Assembly: GCF_964021845.1 (NCBI RefSeq)
Contig: NZ_CAXHZC010000001.1
Location: 868,001-932,000 of the forward strand
Direction: 5' to 3'
DNA from: Arcticibacterium sp964021845
GTDB lineage: Bacteria; Bacteroidota; Bacteroidia; Cytophagales; Spirosomataceae
Length of the DNA: 64,000 bases
A program made the position numbers and the translations under genes. The notes beneath the pieces were generated by a model that did not search any database, had not been told where the DNA came from, and saw only the letters and a list, made by a program, of their open reading frames with translations. Of this stretch, positions 9,725-18,092 are shown in pieces; the stretch's first letter is position 1, and each line of letters begins with the position of its first letter.

Positions 9725-9760
9725 AGAGTCTGTTTCAGTAATTGAAACAGACTCTTTTAT
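9725..9760 (+). terminator. Strong intrinsic terminator after the fucosidase
   Basis: GAGTCTGTTTC at 9726-9736 pairs perfectly with GAAACAGACTC at 9744-9754 across a 7-nt loop, followed by TTTT. The 11-bp stem lies about 65 bp beyond the fucosidase stop and separates the catabolic region from the FGE-like/Roco cassette. Confidence 0.85.
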
Positions 9761-9934
9761 TATAGGCTTTTCCAGTTGAGGGATTTCAGTATGAATTTCT
9801 CAAATTTATTATAGGAAGCCCTGCTTATATATTTCTTTAAAGTATTGCAATATTATAAAAGAGAACATTTTCAATACCCTCTTCTATTTATCCCTCCCAA
9901 AATTGATTAGTTTAGGTCCTTGAAATAAATACAC

Positions 9935-10720
9935 ATGAAAGACTTTACAATCACACACATAGGCAATACCGCACTTAGCCTTCCTATGCCCTTTAAATTT
10001 ATTAAGGCCAAAGGCGAAGTCTTTTACTTTCAAATGAATGATGGCACTGAATATGGAAGTAAAAAAGAAGGAACACCCATTACCTTTGAAAATGACCTTT
10101 GGCTATGTGCTTACCCAACTACTCAAGAGTTTTGGGAAGCTGTGGTAAAAGAGGCTGAGATTGGAGAATTAAAGGAGCTTCCAAGCTATTTTCTTGGAAA
10201 GCATAGGCCCTTGGAGAATGCAAGTTGGGATGAAGTTCAATTGTTTTGCAATGCTTTAAATGAACTTAAACAATCAGATAATTTGAAATTTAGGGCGAAT
10301 AAAAAGATAAAGGGTAGATTTGGCCTCCCCTCTGAAGTTCAATGGGAGTATGCTGCTAAAGCTAATCAAAGTTTCATTTTCTCTGGTTCTCAAAATCTCA
10401 ACGATGTAGCTTGGTATGATGAAAATAGTAGTAAGCGAACTATGCCAGTAGGGCTAAAGAACCCTAATGCTTTTGGTTTATTTGATATGAGTGGAAATGT
10501 TTGGGAATGGTGTGAGGAAGAAAATATCACTAACCTGAATGATATGCCTAAAGGTGGCAGTTTTCTTCAAAAAAATGACGTAAAAAAAGTTCTGCGAGGT
10601 GGTAGTTTTTTCAAGAATGCACTGAATTGTTTTTTATTAAGCCGTTTCTCTTTATCATCTAATTCAAGAATGAATAATGGCGGCTTTCGCATGAGTTTTA
10701 ATAATTCCTTTTTTCGATAG
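9935..10720 (+). CDS. SUMF1/FGE-like (formylglycine-generating-enzyme fold) protein
   Basis: 261 residues with no signal peptide. It has the FGE-sulfatase/C-type-lectin-like fold markers 'NDLWLCAYPTTQEFWEAV' (residues 54-70), 'RPLENASWDEVQLFCNALN', 'GRFGLPSEVQWEYAAKA' (128-143), 'NAFGLFDMSGNVWEWCEE' (178-195) and a closing 'NNGGFRMSF'. Bona fide FGE has two cysteines in 'GGSFLCxxxxC'. Here 'GGSFFKNALNC' has Lys227 in place of the first and keeps only Cys232, so sulfatase-maturing activity is doubtful. A second 'GGSF' lies 15 residues earlier (207-210), suggesting a local duplication. It is 87 bp upstream of the LRR-Roc-COR-TIR gene on the same strand. FGE-fold proteins near NTPase/TIR genes have been proposed as ligand sensors in conflict systems; that role is an inference here. 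Confidence 0.8.
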   Translation: MKDFTITHIGNTALSLPMPFKFIKAKGEVFYFQMNDGTEYGSKKEGTPITFENDLWLCAYPTTQEFWEAVVKEAEIGELKELPSYFLGKHRPLENASWDEVQLFCNALNELKQSDNLKFRANKKIKGRFGLPSEVQWEYAAKANQSFIFSGSQNLNDVAWYDENSSKRTMPVGLKNPNAFGLFDMSGNVWEWCEEENITNLNDMPKGGSFLQKNDVKKVLRGGSFFKNALNCFLLSRFSLSSNSRMNNGGFRMSFNNSFFR

Positions 10721-10807
10721 GGTTTAGTCAACTAACGGCAGAACAGTAGTTGTATATATATTCTATTTTTTATTATCCGCTCAAATTATAAGAATACATT
10801 TAAAGAA

Positions 10808-13800
10808 ATGGAGATAAAATTTTTAAAGAATCAGGGATTTACTGAAATAAAGAAAATAGAAGAACTCAAAATTTCAAAAGGAAGAGTTGAGTTTGATAAG
10901 GATGGAGAAACTTCAAAAATTATTGAACCCGATTTACGATACTATTGGGATGAGGAGCTGTTTGGTCTGCATTTGTCCGATGACACTAGTTCTGGCTTTG
11001 ACTGGATGGAATTTCTTACGACGTATAATGAAATAGTTTCCAAGGCAAGGGTTCTATATTTTGGTAGAAGTCAGATTGAAAGTTTTAAGACGCTTATTTA
11101 TGTCTTCGGTGACTTAGAATTTCTTTACTTATCAGAGAATAAGCTTTTAACTTATGTCGAGTTAAAAAATATGCCAGTTCTTGAAACTTTTGAGGCCTCT
11201 CATTGCTCATTGTTAAAAACTGTGGACCTAAATGGTAAATTTAATAAACTGAAATGGATTGATTTGTCTTATTCAAATTTGGACGCTTTTAGTTTGCAAA
11301 ATGCGGATTTCCCTAATTTACAAAACATAAATATGACGAAAAACACCTTTAGAAATAAAGGTGTTTTCACTTTTCATACTTGCCCTAATTTACATTTTGT
11401 TTTAGGCTTGGAAGCCCTAAAAGGAATTGATGAAGTATTTTTTGAAGGGAATGACTTGAATGTTAGGAAATTAGTAGCAAAAGAATTAATAAGAAGTTTA
11501 GAGGATGAAATAAATATTAATAGACCAAATGTTTCACGAATTCAATTAGCGAATAGTTATAAATTAAGTCAAGAAGACTTTATATATTTTCTTGATTTAG
11601 GGCATTTGAATTTAGAGAAAATTCCCGAATCTATTTTAGAGATTAAAAGCATAGAACATTTATGTTTAGGAGCATATTTTCCTAATAAAATAGACTCATT
11701 TGGTCCTCTTATTTGGGAGGAATCTTATTACCATAAAAAAACACGTGTAAACCATAATTCTATTCAGTCTAAAGAACTTGAGAAACTTAAGGAACTGAGC
11801 AACTTAAGGTCGCTCTATTTAAATTCTATAGACTTAGATTCATTGGTTTTCTTAAAATACACACCAAACTTAATAAGCCTAGATGTTTCTGGAAACAGAA
11901 GAATAGAACATTTTAGACACTTAAAAGAATTAAAAGAGCTAAAACTGTTTCATGGTTCAAGCATTAAAGGCTTTGATGATTTACAAACAGCTTACTTACC
12001 TCAAAACCTAATTTCTTTATCATTGGAAAGTTGCAGTTTAACTAAGCTAGGTTTCTTGGAAAGTTTAGCAAAATTGGAATATGCTTTTTTAGGATGTAAT
12101 CAGATTTCAACAAATGAATTATTGACATTTATATTTGATGAGAAAGGAAAACCTAATACTTTAAGAATTTCACGAATCAAATACACTAACTTCGGAGAAT
12201 CTGGTATATATATAAATGAGAATCCAATAGAAGAAGGTTTGTTCGGATATTTAGATAATAAGGAGCCAAAGGAGAAGCTCAAACTACTACAAAAATATTT
12301 CGATGAACACATTAAGGAAGATGAAATTAGTTTTAAGCAGATTAAAATTATTTTATTAGGGAATACACAGGCTGGCAAAACTACTTTTTTTGATATCCTA
12401 AATTGTCATACAAAAAGGTACAAAATGAAATCCAAGGATGGTGAAAGTACACATGGTGTTAATATTTCTTCGATAGAGTATTTAGATAAAAACAACGCAC
12501 CAGAGTTTATTTTGAAAGTTTATGATTTTGGTGGACAAGATTATTACCATAGTACGCATTGGCCTTATTTTACTCAATCTGACACTAAATATTTAGTTAT
12601 ATATAGAAGTGATATTAAAGATGAATATTCTATTAATAATAAAGGAGAATCGCTCTATACTTTAAATTATTGGCTAGATAGTATAAAAAAGTATGCCTTT
12701 AAAAATGAGAATCCGAAGGAAAAAGGGGTTAAAACAAATATTATTCAGAATATCTATTCAACAATATCAAGCACGGGAGAAACCCCTATCAAACAAAACC
12801 TTAACTTAAAAGACCTCGAGAAAGAATATGAAAAAGTACTGGTTTTAAATGTTTCGAATTCTTTTGACTTTGAAAAGAGGAGAGATAATATTGATAGAGA
12901 GCGGCTTAAATTTAAAAAAGGCTTTGTGGGTGCGTTGAAGGACGAGACTAAAGTAAAAACGTCTCTATCGAAGTCGCGATATGCGTTTTTGAAAACCTTG
13001 AAAGGGAATCCAAAAGGTATTATTGAAAAAGTTAGTATTTCGTATCCAGATAAGAGTGAAGAATGGATAGAGGTTTCGCTAGATTTTGCACAGAATACAA
13101 ATGACATAATTTATAATAAAGAAGGTAGCTTAAAGGGTTTTGTAATAACAAATATTGAGAAGTTTAACTCCTATATTTTCCAGATACTTAAAAATGAAAA
13201 GGATGGCTATTTTAATAGCAAAGATATTGACGATAGACTAAAAGGCTCAGGTTTAGGTTCAAAAGAAATTCAGTTTATAGTTAATTTTATGCTAGAAAAT
13301 GAAATTGTCTTTGAAACTAAAGAAAATCATTTTCTGGCACCTGCCTTTTTAAGTAATAAGTTATCCGTTTCAGAAGAGTTGCTGGTGGAGACTTTTAGTG
13401 TTCCAATGGTAGAATATATATTTAAGGCTCATTTTCATAGTAATATATTCACCAAAATTGTCATTGCGTTTTCTAAGGATAATTCATTGCTAGAAGATGG
13501 GTGGAAATATGTTCTGAAAAAAGGATATGTTTTTCTTTACGAAAAACAGTCAAGCAAAGAGGGTCAAAGTTTGGTTAAAAAAAATCTTCTCCATATTAAA
13601 TTTGAATTAGAGCCATCCCCTAAAATAAAAGTTTATAATCATGCACTTTTTGGTGTGAAGGATGAGTTTTTTGAAAAAATACATAATCAATTAGATGAAT
13701 TGGTAGAATATGAAGGGGACAACCTTAGAAATATTGAAAAGCTGGTTTTTAATAAAAATAAAAAGCGTGTTAACTATCAAGACTTAGTTGCCGACAATCA

Positions 13801-14404
13801 GTTTATTTTAGATGGAAAAGGGACGGCGTTGATCCAATACGAAAACGAATTATTTAGAAAAGGAGACTTTAGGATTTTCTTAAGCCCAGAAGAACGCAAA
13901 AAGCTCAAAATGAAGAAAATATTTATTTCCTACTCAAAATTTGATGAAGTTTATAAAGAAGAATTTAAAAGCCATTTAGCAACGCTGAAAAATCAGGATT
14001 TAGTTGAGACTTTTGATGATAGGGATATTGAAAGTGGGAGCAAATTCGATACAGTTATTAAACAAAAAATCGTTGAATGCGATTTGTTCATTTGTTTAAT
14101 CAGTAGGCACTTTTTAAATGTAAAATACATTTTTGAAGAAGAGTTTCCTTATGCCCTTGACCACGGAAAAACCATTATTCCGATAATTATTAGACCATGT
14201 GATTGGGAGGCAATGCCTATAGGGAATAAAGGTGAGAAATTAGGGGATTGGAATGCTCCTGACAAAGGCAAAGTAATAACACAAAGACCAGAAGGTCATG
14301 ACGAAAAAAGTCAAGTAATTATTGGAGAATATACTTCTAATGAACGAGATGCGATGTGGTTGAAATTTGTAAAGAAAATAAGAGAAATAATTCAAAATGA
14401 TTAA
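10808..14404 (+). CDS. LRR-Roc-COR-TIR protein (bacterial Roco with TIR effector)
   Basis: 1198 residues in four parts. Residues ~1-480 are leucine-rich repeats ('LEFLYLSENKLL', 'LKWIDLSYSNL', 'LISLDVSGN', 'LEYAFLGCNQIS'). Residues ~510-690 are a Ras-like Roc GTPase with P-loop Gly518-x4-Gly523-Lys524-Thr525 and switch II 'YDFGGQDYYH' (572-581). Residues ~700-1020 are a COR-like region. Residues ~1035-1195 are a TIR domain starting 'MKKIFISYSKFDE', with an acidic cluster Glu1110-1112 in 'YIFEEEFPYAL', where the NADase glutamate is expected (best aligned Glu1111). TIR effectors typically cleave NAD+ or make signalling nucleotides; Roco proteins are GTP-dependent dimer switches. The LRRs would be the sensor. 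Some stretches look more AT-rich than the flanks (12301-12360 has 15 G/C of 60). The next gene starts 2 bp after its stop. Confidence 0.9.
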   Translation: MEIKFLKNQGFTEIKKIEELKISKGRVEFDKDGETSKIIEPDLRYYWDEELFGLHLSDDTSSGFDWMEFLTTYNEIVSKARVLYFGRSQIESFKTLIYVFGDLEFLYLSENKLLTYVELKNMPVLETFEASHCSLLKTVDLNGKFNKLKWIDLSYSNLDAFSLQNADFPNLQNINMTKNTFRNKGVFTFHTCPNLHFVLGLEALKGIDEVFFEGNDLNVRKLVAKELIRSLEDEININRPNVSRIQLANSYKLSQEDFIYFLDLGHLNLEKIPESILEIKSIEHLCLGAYFPNKIDSFGPLIWEESYYHKKTRVNHNSIQSKELEKLKELSNLRSLYLNSIDLDSLVFLKYTPNLISLDVSGNRRIEHFRHLKELKELKLFHGSSIKGFDDLQTAYLPQNLISLSLESCSLTKLGFLESLAKLEYAFLGCNQISTNELLTFIFDEKGKPNTLRISRIKYTNFGESGIYINENPIEEGLFGYLDNKEPKEKLKLLQKYFDEHIKEDEISFKQIKIILLGNTQAGKTTFFDILNCHTKRYKMKSKDGESTHGVNISSIEYLDKNNAPEFILKVYDFGGQDYYHSTHWPYFTQSDTKYLVIYRSDIKDEYSINNKGESLYTLNYWLDSIKKYAFKNENPKEKGVKTNIIQNIYSTISSTGETPIKQNLNLKDLEKEYEKVLVLNVSNSFDFEKRRDNIDRERLKFKKGFVGALKDETKVKTSLSKSRYAFLKTLKGNPKGIIEKVSISYPDKSEEWIEVSLDFAQNTNDIIYNKEGSLKGFVITNIEKFNSYIFQILKNEKDGYFNSKDIDDRLKGSGLGSKEIQFIVNFMLENEIVFETKENHFLAPAFLSNKLSVSEELLVETFSVPMVEYIFKAHFHSNIFTKIVIAFSKDNSLLEDGWKYVLKKGYVFLYEKQSSKEGQSLVKKNLLHIKFELEPSPKIKVYNHALFGVKDEFFEKIHNQLDELVEYEGDNLRNIEKLVFNKNKKRVNYQDLVADNQFILDGKGTALIQYENELFRKGDFRIFLSPEERKKLKMKKIFISYSKFDEVYKEEFKSHLATLKNQDLVETFDDRDIESGSKFDTVIKQKIVECDLFICLISRHFLNVKYIFEEEFPYALDHGKTIIPIIIRPCDWEAMPIGNKGEKLGDWNAPDKGKVITQRPEGHDEKSQVIIGEYTSNERDAMWLKFVKKIREIIQND

Positions 14405-14406
14405 AT

Positions 14407-14826
14407 ATGGATCTAATACTACAAGTAGCCCTACACCATCAATTTGATACTCTTCAGGAACTTAGTAAACGAATGTCGGAGAATAGCCGAAATGCTAAGA
14501 CTTGGTGTCTAAGTTTAGTTTCGGCCCTATTAGTTTTTAGTTCTAAGACTTTGGCTTTGCCATGGTTTATCTTAGTGCTGCCCATTTTGCCTTTGATGTA
14601 TATTGATATGTATTATTTAGCTTTAGAAACTTTTTACAGGCAAGAATACAGTGCTCTAAAGGCAAAATATAAAGATGGAGGATTAGAGATGAAAAATGTT
14701 TATGATATGGAAAGTCCAGCTGGTAACCTTCATATATTCTATCAATTTTGGTCAAAATCTGTTTGGCCGTTTTATGGTTTACTATTTCTTGTTGCAGCGG
14801 CTATCGGTTGGTATTTAGAGCATTAG
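14407..14826 (+). CDS. Small multi-TM protein, possible membrane effector of the Roco cassette
   Basis: 139 residues; the ATG lies 2 bp after the Roco stop, so translation is likely coupled. A charged N-terminal helix with 'RMSENSRNAKTW' leads into two adjacent hydrophobic segments (~34-48 and ~51-70) ending 'YIDMYYLALETFYRQEY'. A soluble stretch follows, then a third hydrophobic segment (~117-136). The layout resembles small 2TM (SLATT-like) families predicted to be membrane-perturbing effectors or anchors in bacterial conflict systems, but I cannot confirm membership. No signal peptide or catalytic motif is seen. Function is not known; the tight linkage argues it acts with the TIR protein. 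Confidence 0.75.
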   Translation: MDLILQVALHHQFDTLQELSKRMSENSRNAKTWCLSLVSALLVFSSKTLALPWFILVLPILPLMYIDMYYLALETFYRQEYSALKAKYKDGGLEMKNVYDMESPAGNLHIFYQFWSKSVWPFYGLLFLVAAAIGWYLEH

Positions 14827-14869
14827 ACCAAATGTCTTGGTTTATAGTATTCTAATAACAGAATTCTTG

Positions 14870-15586
14870 TTAAAGCCCTGACCAATCAATCTCTTTCAAA
14901 ATAGTTTCCGCAATAACCTTATGCCCTGCTGGTAACGGATGAATACGGTCTTTCCCGAAAGAAATACTTGAGTTACCTAAAACCGGATGGTAGGTATCTA
15001 TCGTTTTGAAAACTTGGCTGCTTTTGTAGTTAGAGATAAACGCTGCATACTTGCTGATAACCTCCGAATCATATTTAAAGTAAGGCTTTTTATAGCTGTA
15101 GCTGTCTAATGCTAAACCGCCATTCGGTTTCATACCGGTTTCCATGAAAGAGGTGGGAGTAAGTAAGATTACTTTAGCACCCGTTTTAGCAATGATTTTA
15201 ACAGCTTTCGCAATTCCTTTCTTGTACGCCTTAAAACGTTTTGGGTCAAATGGGCTATAAATACCATCATTTATGCCATAATACAGGAAGCAAATGTCAA
15301 AAGGACCTTCTGCCAAAATGCTATTTAATCTATCAAAAAGTAAAGGTCTTCTCGGGTCATGAATAGCTTCTGAAAGGCCAGAAACTGTTTCGCTGTTTTT
15401 GCCAAAGTTTATTAATTCAAACTTAGATGAGATTTCAGGTTTTTCGCTCAGGTAGTCAATGTAGCCACCGCTAAAGGTGATGCTGTCGCCTATAAAGGCA
15501 ATTTTCTTTTTCTCACTATTTGCCAAGGCTTGCAAGCTAAGAGCGGATAATCCCGTCATAAGAAACGTTCTTCTTTTCATGCTCAT
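14870..15586 (-). CDS. Exported SGNH/GDSL-family hydrolase
   Basis: 238 residues. Block I 'IAFIGDSITFSGGY' carries the nucleophile Ser35; 'YYGINDG' supplies block III Asn; 'DRIHPLPAGH' near the C-terminus supplies the catalytic Asp-x-x-His. The N-terminus (MSMKRRTFLMTGLSALSLQALA) resembles a twin-arginine signal, matching the Tat-like signals of the operon's other members. Probably an ester hydrolase acting on acylated sugars; the substrate is unknown. It is the last gene of the operon running from 22857, only 3 bp after the cytochrome/LRR gene. Confidence 0.85.
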   Translation of the reverse strand: MSMKRRTFLMTGLSALSLQALANSEKKKIAFIGDSITFSGGYIDYLSEKPEISSKFELINFGKNSETVSGLSEAIHDPRRPLLFDRLNSILAEGPFDICFLYYGINDGIYSPFDPKRFKAYKKGIAKAVKIIAKTGAKVILLTPTSFMETGMKPNGGLALDSYSYKKPYFKYDSEVISKYAAFISNYKSSQVFKTIDTYHPVLGNSSISFGKDRIHPLPAGHKVIAETILKEIDWSGL

Positions 15587-15589
15587 AAG

Positions 15590-16969
15590 CTATAAAATAA
15601 TCTCGATACCGCTATTTTCTTTATTAAATTTATCTGCTGCCTCTTTGTTTACTTTAGTACGCCATACATAAATATGCTTGAGGCCTTTATGGTCTTTAAA
15701 GACTTCTAAAGCTTTATCACTAACCTGAGTATCATTAAGGTTAAGGGCATTCAGATATTTTAGAGGGGCTATATTTTTAAGGGATTCGTCATCTATCTTA
15801 GTGCCATTCAGCTTTAGTTTTTCTAGGTTCTCCATTTGACTAAGACTTTCAAAATCTGCACTAGAAATAGCAGCATCCGTCAGATTAAGCCATATTATAT
15901 TTTTGGCCAAAGGCAAAAGCTCTTTAAGGTCAATTTTTGGCGAGGTTCTGTTTCTATCAATAGCTATATCAAGCATTAATGGCTCATGATTCATCACGCG
16001 ATAAGTAAAACCGCCTTTCTCAATTTCTGGAAGTAAACTTAAATCAACATTCGTAGGAATATTCGGATTGTAAGTTTCTGAAATGGCTCCTCCGTGCGAA
16101 TCACTTCCAGTTGCAGCTTTCTTGTAGCCAAGATATACTTCCACATTATCTAGCACTTCTCCGTGACTTTCTAAGCTTAAAAAGGATATATCTTTATTTA
16201 CGGCTTCATTGTTTATCCACCATTTTAATATCGCAAGCTCGCCTTCAGTTAGGGGAGTTTTGCCATCGGTTGGCATAAATTCTTCGTGTTCCTTTTCTAA
16301 AGTAACTCTTCTTATTAATTCACTTTCATCTATATTTCCTACGTTTAACACCGCACCATTTTTGCCTCCTTTCATGATGTCTTCATAGGAGCTAAGCACC
16401 AATTCCCCCTTTTTCTTTCCAGACTGGTGGCATTGCGTACATTTTTTGTCAAGAATCGGTTGTACCAAATCTTCAAAAATCAACACGTCTTCTATTTTCT
16501 CTGGTATTTCTCTTTTGGTTTCGGTTAAGGTGGCTAGTGTTAAATATTCTGTGCCATGCGTAAGGTTTCCGCCCTGGTGTCCCGCATAGCTCATTAAGCC
16601 TATTATGCTTAAGAAGAGTACTGATAAGACCTTTTTAGGTAATGTTATTATAGACTTTCCCTTGTCTGTAAGAAAGAAAAATAGCAGCAAACTTAAAACT
16701 GTAAGACCTATTCCGCTTAGTTTATGATTTTCTAATAATTGATAAGCATAGTCTCCAGAGTTAGAAAGAATCCAGCCCAAAATACAAGCCGAAACGCCTG
16801 AAAGTCCACCTAAAAGCAAGGAGAGTTCAGTCGCTTTGCCAAACATATCATACTTCGGGAAATACGTGGCTAAATGAAAAATACCAGCTAAGAGTAAAAA
16901 ACCAATAGGCAAATGAACCACTAGCGGGTGCAGCCTACCTAAAAAAGTACCTAAATCCAATAAGATCAT
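15590..16969 (-). CDS. DUF2231 membrane protein with c-type cytochrome and LRR domains
   Basis: 459 residues in three modules. Residues 1-130 are membrane-embedded DUF2231-like ('LHPLVVHLPIGFLLLAG', about four helices). A planctomycete-type cytochrome c domain follows, with heme motif Cys177-x-x-Cys180-His181 ('PILDKKCTQCHQSG') and a distal 'EFMPTDGKTPLTEGE' Met region. The last ~100 residues hold short leucine-rich repeats ('LEKLKLNGTKIDDESLKNIAPL', 'LNALNLNDTQVSD'). A periplasmic electron-transfer role at the inner membrane is likely. It is 1 bp from the beta-propeller gene and 3 bp from the SGNH gene. The heme-plus-LRR combination is typical of Planctomycetes and some Cytophagales. Confidence 0.88.
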   Translation of the reverse strand: MILLDLGTFLGRLHPLVVHLPIGFLLLAGIFHLATYFPKYDMFGKATELSLLLGGLSGVSACILGWILSNSGDYAYQLLENHKLSGIGLTVLSLLLFFFLTDKGKSIITLPKKVLSVLFLSIIGLMSYAGHQGGNLTHGTEYLTLATLTETKREIPEKIEDVLIFEDLVQPILDKKCTQCHQSGKKKGELVLSSYEDIMKGGKNGAVLNVGNIDESELIRRVTLEKEHEEFMPTDGKTPLTEGELAILKWWINNEAVNKDISFLSLESHGEVLDNVEVYLGYKKAATGSDSHGGAISETYNPNIPTNVDLSLLPEIEKGGFTYRVMNHEPLMLDIAIDRNRTSPKIDLKELLPLAKNIIWLNLTDAAISSADFESLSQMENLEKLKLNGTKIDDESLKNIAPLKYLNALNLNDTQVSDKALEVFKDHKGLKHIYVWRTKVNKEAADKFNKENSGIEIIL

Positions 16970-16970
16970 G

Positions 16971-18080
16971 TTAAACGCGAGTTAATTTCACTGGAGCCGT
17001 ATGATTGGCGTTCCATTGGCATACATAAATACTGTCGTCCTCGTCTATGCAAACGTCATGTCCATGAGCAAAAACAGGATTCTTAAGATTTGTGGTGGCT
17101 TGAAGTTTGCCATTAGCGTATTGCGGAGCTTGACCACCAGGATTACTTATAACCTTGTTGTTTTGGTCTAGAATAGTTACAAACCCAGAGTCGCCCCAGT
17201 TTGTTTTTCCTTCTTCATCTTTACTCCAGCACACACCGGCATATATATTTTGCCCATGAAGTACAGGTCTGCAAACATGCATTCCCGGTAGGTCAATTCT
17301 TTCTATAAATTTACCATCTAAGGTGAAGACTTTAAAGCAGTTTTCATTTCTTGAGGTGCAAATCAAAGTAGGTTTTGTTGGATTTCTAGTATCAATAGCC
17401 ACACCATGAGCATTGGATAAATTGTGCTCTTTGTTTTCATTATGATGCCCACCAAAATGCCTGATATATTCTCCATTACTACTGTATTGAATAATATAAT
17501 CACTGCCATAACCGTCGGCTACATAAATGTCACCGTTTGGAGCTACAGCAGTTTCCGTCGGCATAAAAGGTTCGTCATCTCGGTAAATTCCAATGGTTTT
17601 AGGATGTCCGAGAGCAAAATGCAGCCTACCTTCTAAATCTGTTTTTACTATCTGGCCTGCCTGTTTTTCATAGCCCCCAGTTTTGTTTTGGAACCAGCCG
17701 CAGTCTGTAATTAGTAAAAAATCTTCCCCTTGGTCTTTACCTATAGATAGTCCGTGACCACCAGGAAATGCATGACCCCAAGAGTCAAGAAGTTTTCCGG
17801 ATTTATCAAAAATCAAGATGTTGTTATTGGTATGGTCACCTATCATAATAAGGCGGCCTTGGCTGTCTTGAACCATCTCATGACAGTTTAAAAGTGGGTT
17901 ATAGCTTACGCTTAATTTCGCCCAGCCTTTATCTACCTTATATTTAAAATCACCGTGGCCTATGATGGTTTCGTCCTCTAAGTTTTGATGTAAAATACCA
18001 AAGCTTTTGATAGGCGAGCCAATTGCAGCAATGGCTCCTAGAAGTGTAGTGTTCTTTATGAAATTTCGTCTTTTTTGCAT
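16971..18080 (-). CDS. Tat-exported six-bladed beta-propeller (NHL-type) protein
   Basis: 369 residues with a twin-arginine signal (MQKRRNFIKNTTLLGAIAAIGS). The mature part has NHL-like repeats such as 'GQAVAPNGDIYVADGYGSDYIIQYSSNGEYIRHFGG'-type blades (around residues 165-215), 'HGLSIGKDQGEDFLLITDCG' and 'HDVCIDEDDSIYVCQWNANH'. Beta-propellers of this class bind ligands or act as lyases/lactonases; no catalytic set is evident. It sits between DUF1501 (12 bp) and the cytochrome-LRR gene (1 bp), so it is presumably part of the same periplasmic system. Confidence 0.85.
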   Translation of the reverse strand: MQKRRNFIKNTTLLGAIAAIGSPIKSFGILHQNLEDETIIGHGDFKYKVDKGWAKLSVSYNPLLNCHEMVQDSQGRLIMIGDHTNNNILIFDKSGKLLDSWGHAFPGGHGLSIGKDQGEDFLLITDCGWFQNKTGGYEKQAGQIVKTDLEGRLHFALGHPKTIGIYRDDEPFMPTETAVAPNGDIYVADGYGSDYIIQYSSNGEYIRHFGGHHNENKEHNLSNAHGVAIDTRNPTKPTLICTSRNENCFKVFTLDGKFIERIDLPGMHVCRPVLHGQNIYAGVCWSKDEEGKTNWGDSGFVTILDQNNKVISNPGGQAPQYANGKLQATTNLKNPVFAHGHDVCIDEDDSIYVCQWNANHTAPVKLTRV

Positions 18081-18092
18081 AGGGTTTAAATA

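Noticed and set aside
10500..10720. FGE-like gene as a target (variable protein) of a diversity-generating retroelement
   Set aside because: No reverse transcriptase or template repeat is present in the window; the duplicated GGSF is too short to be a variable/template pair.
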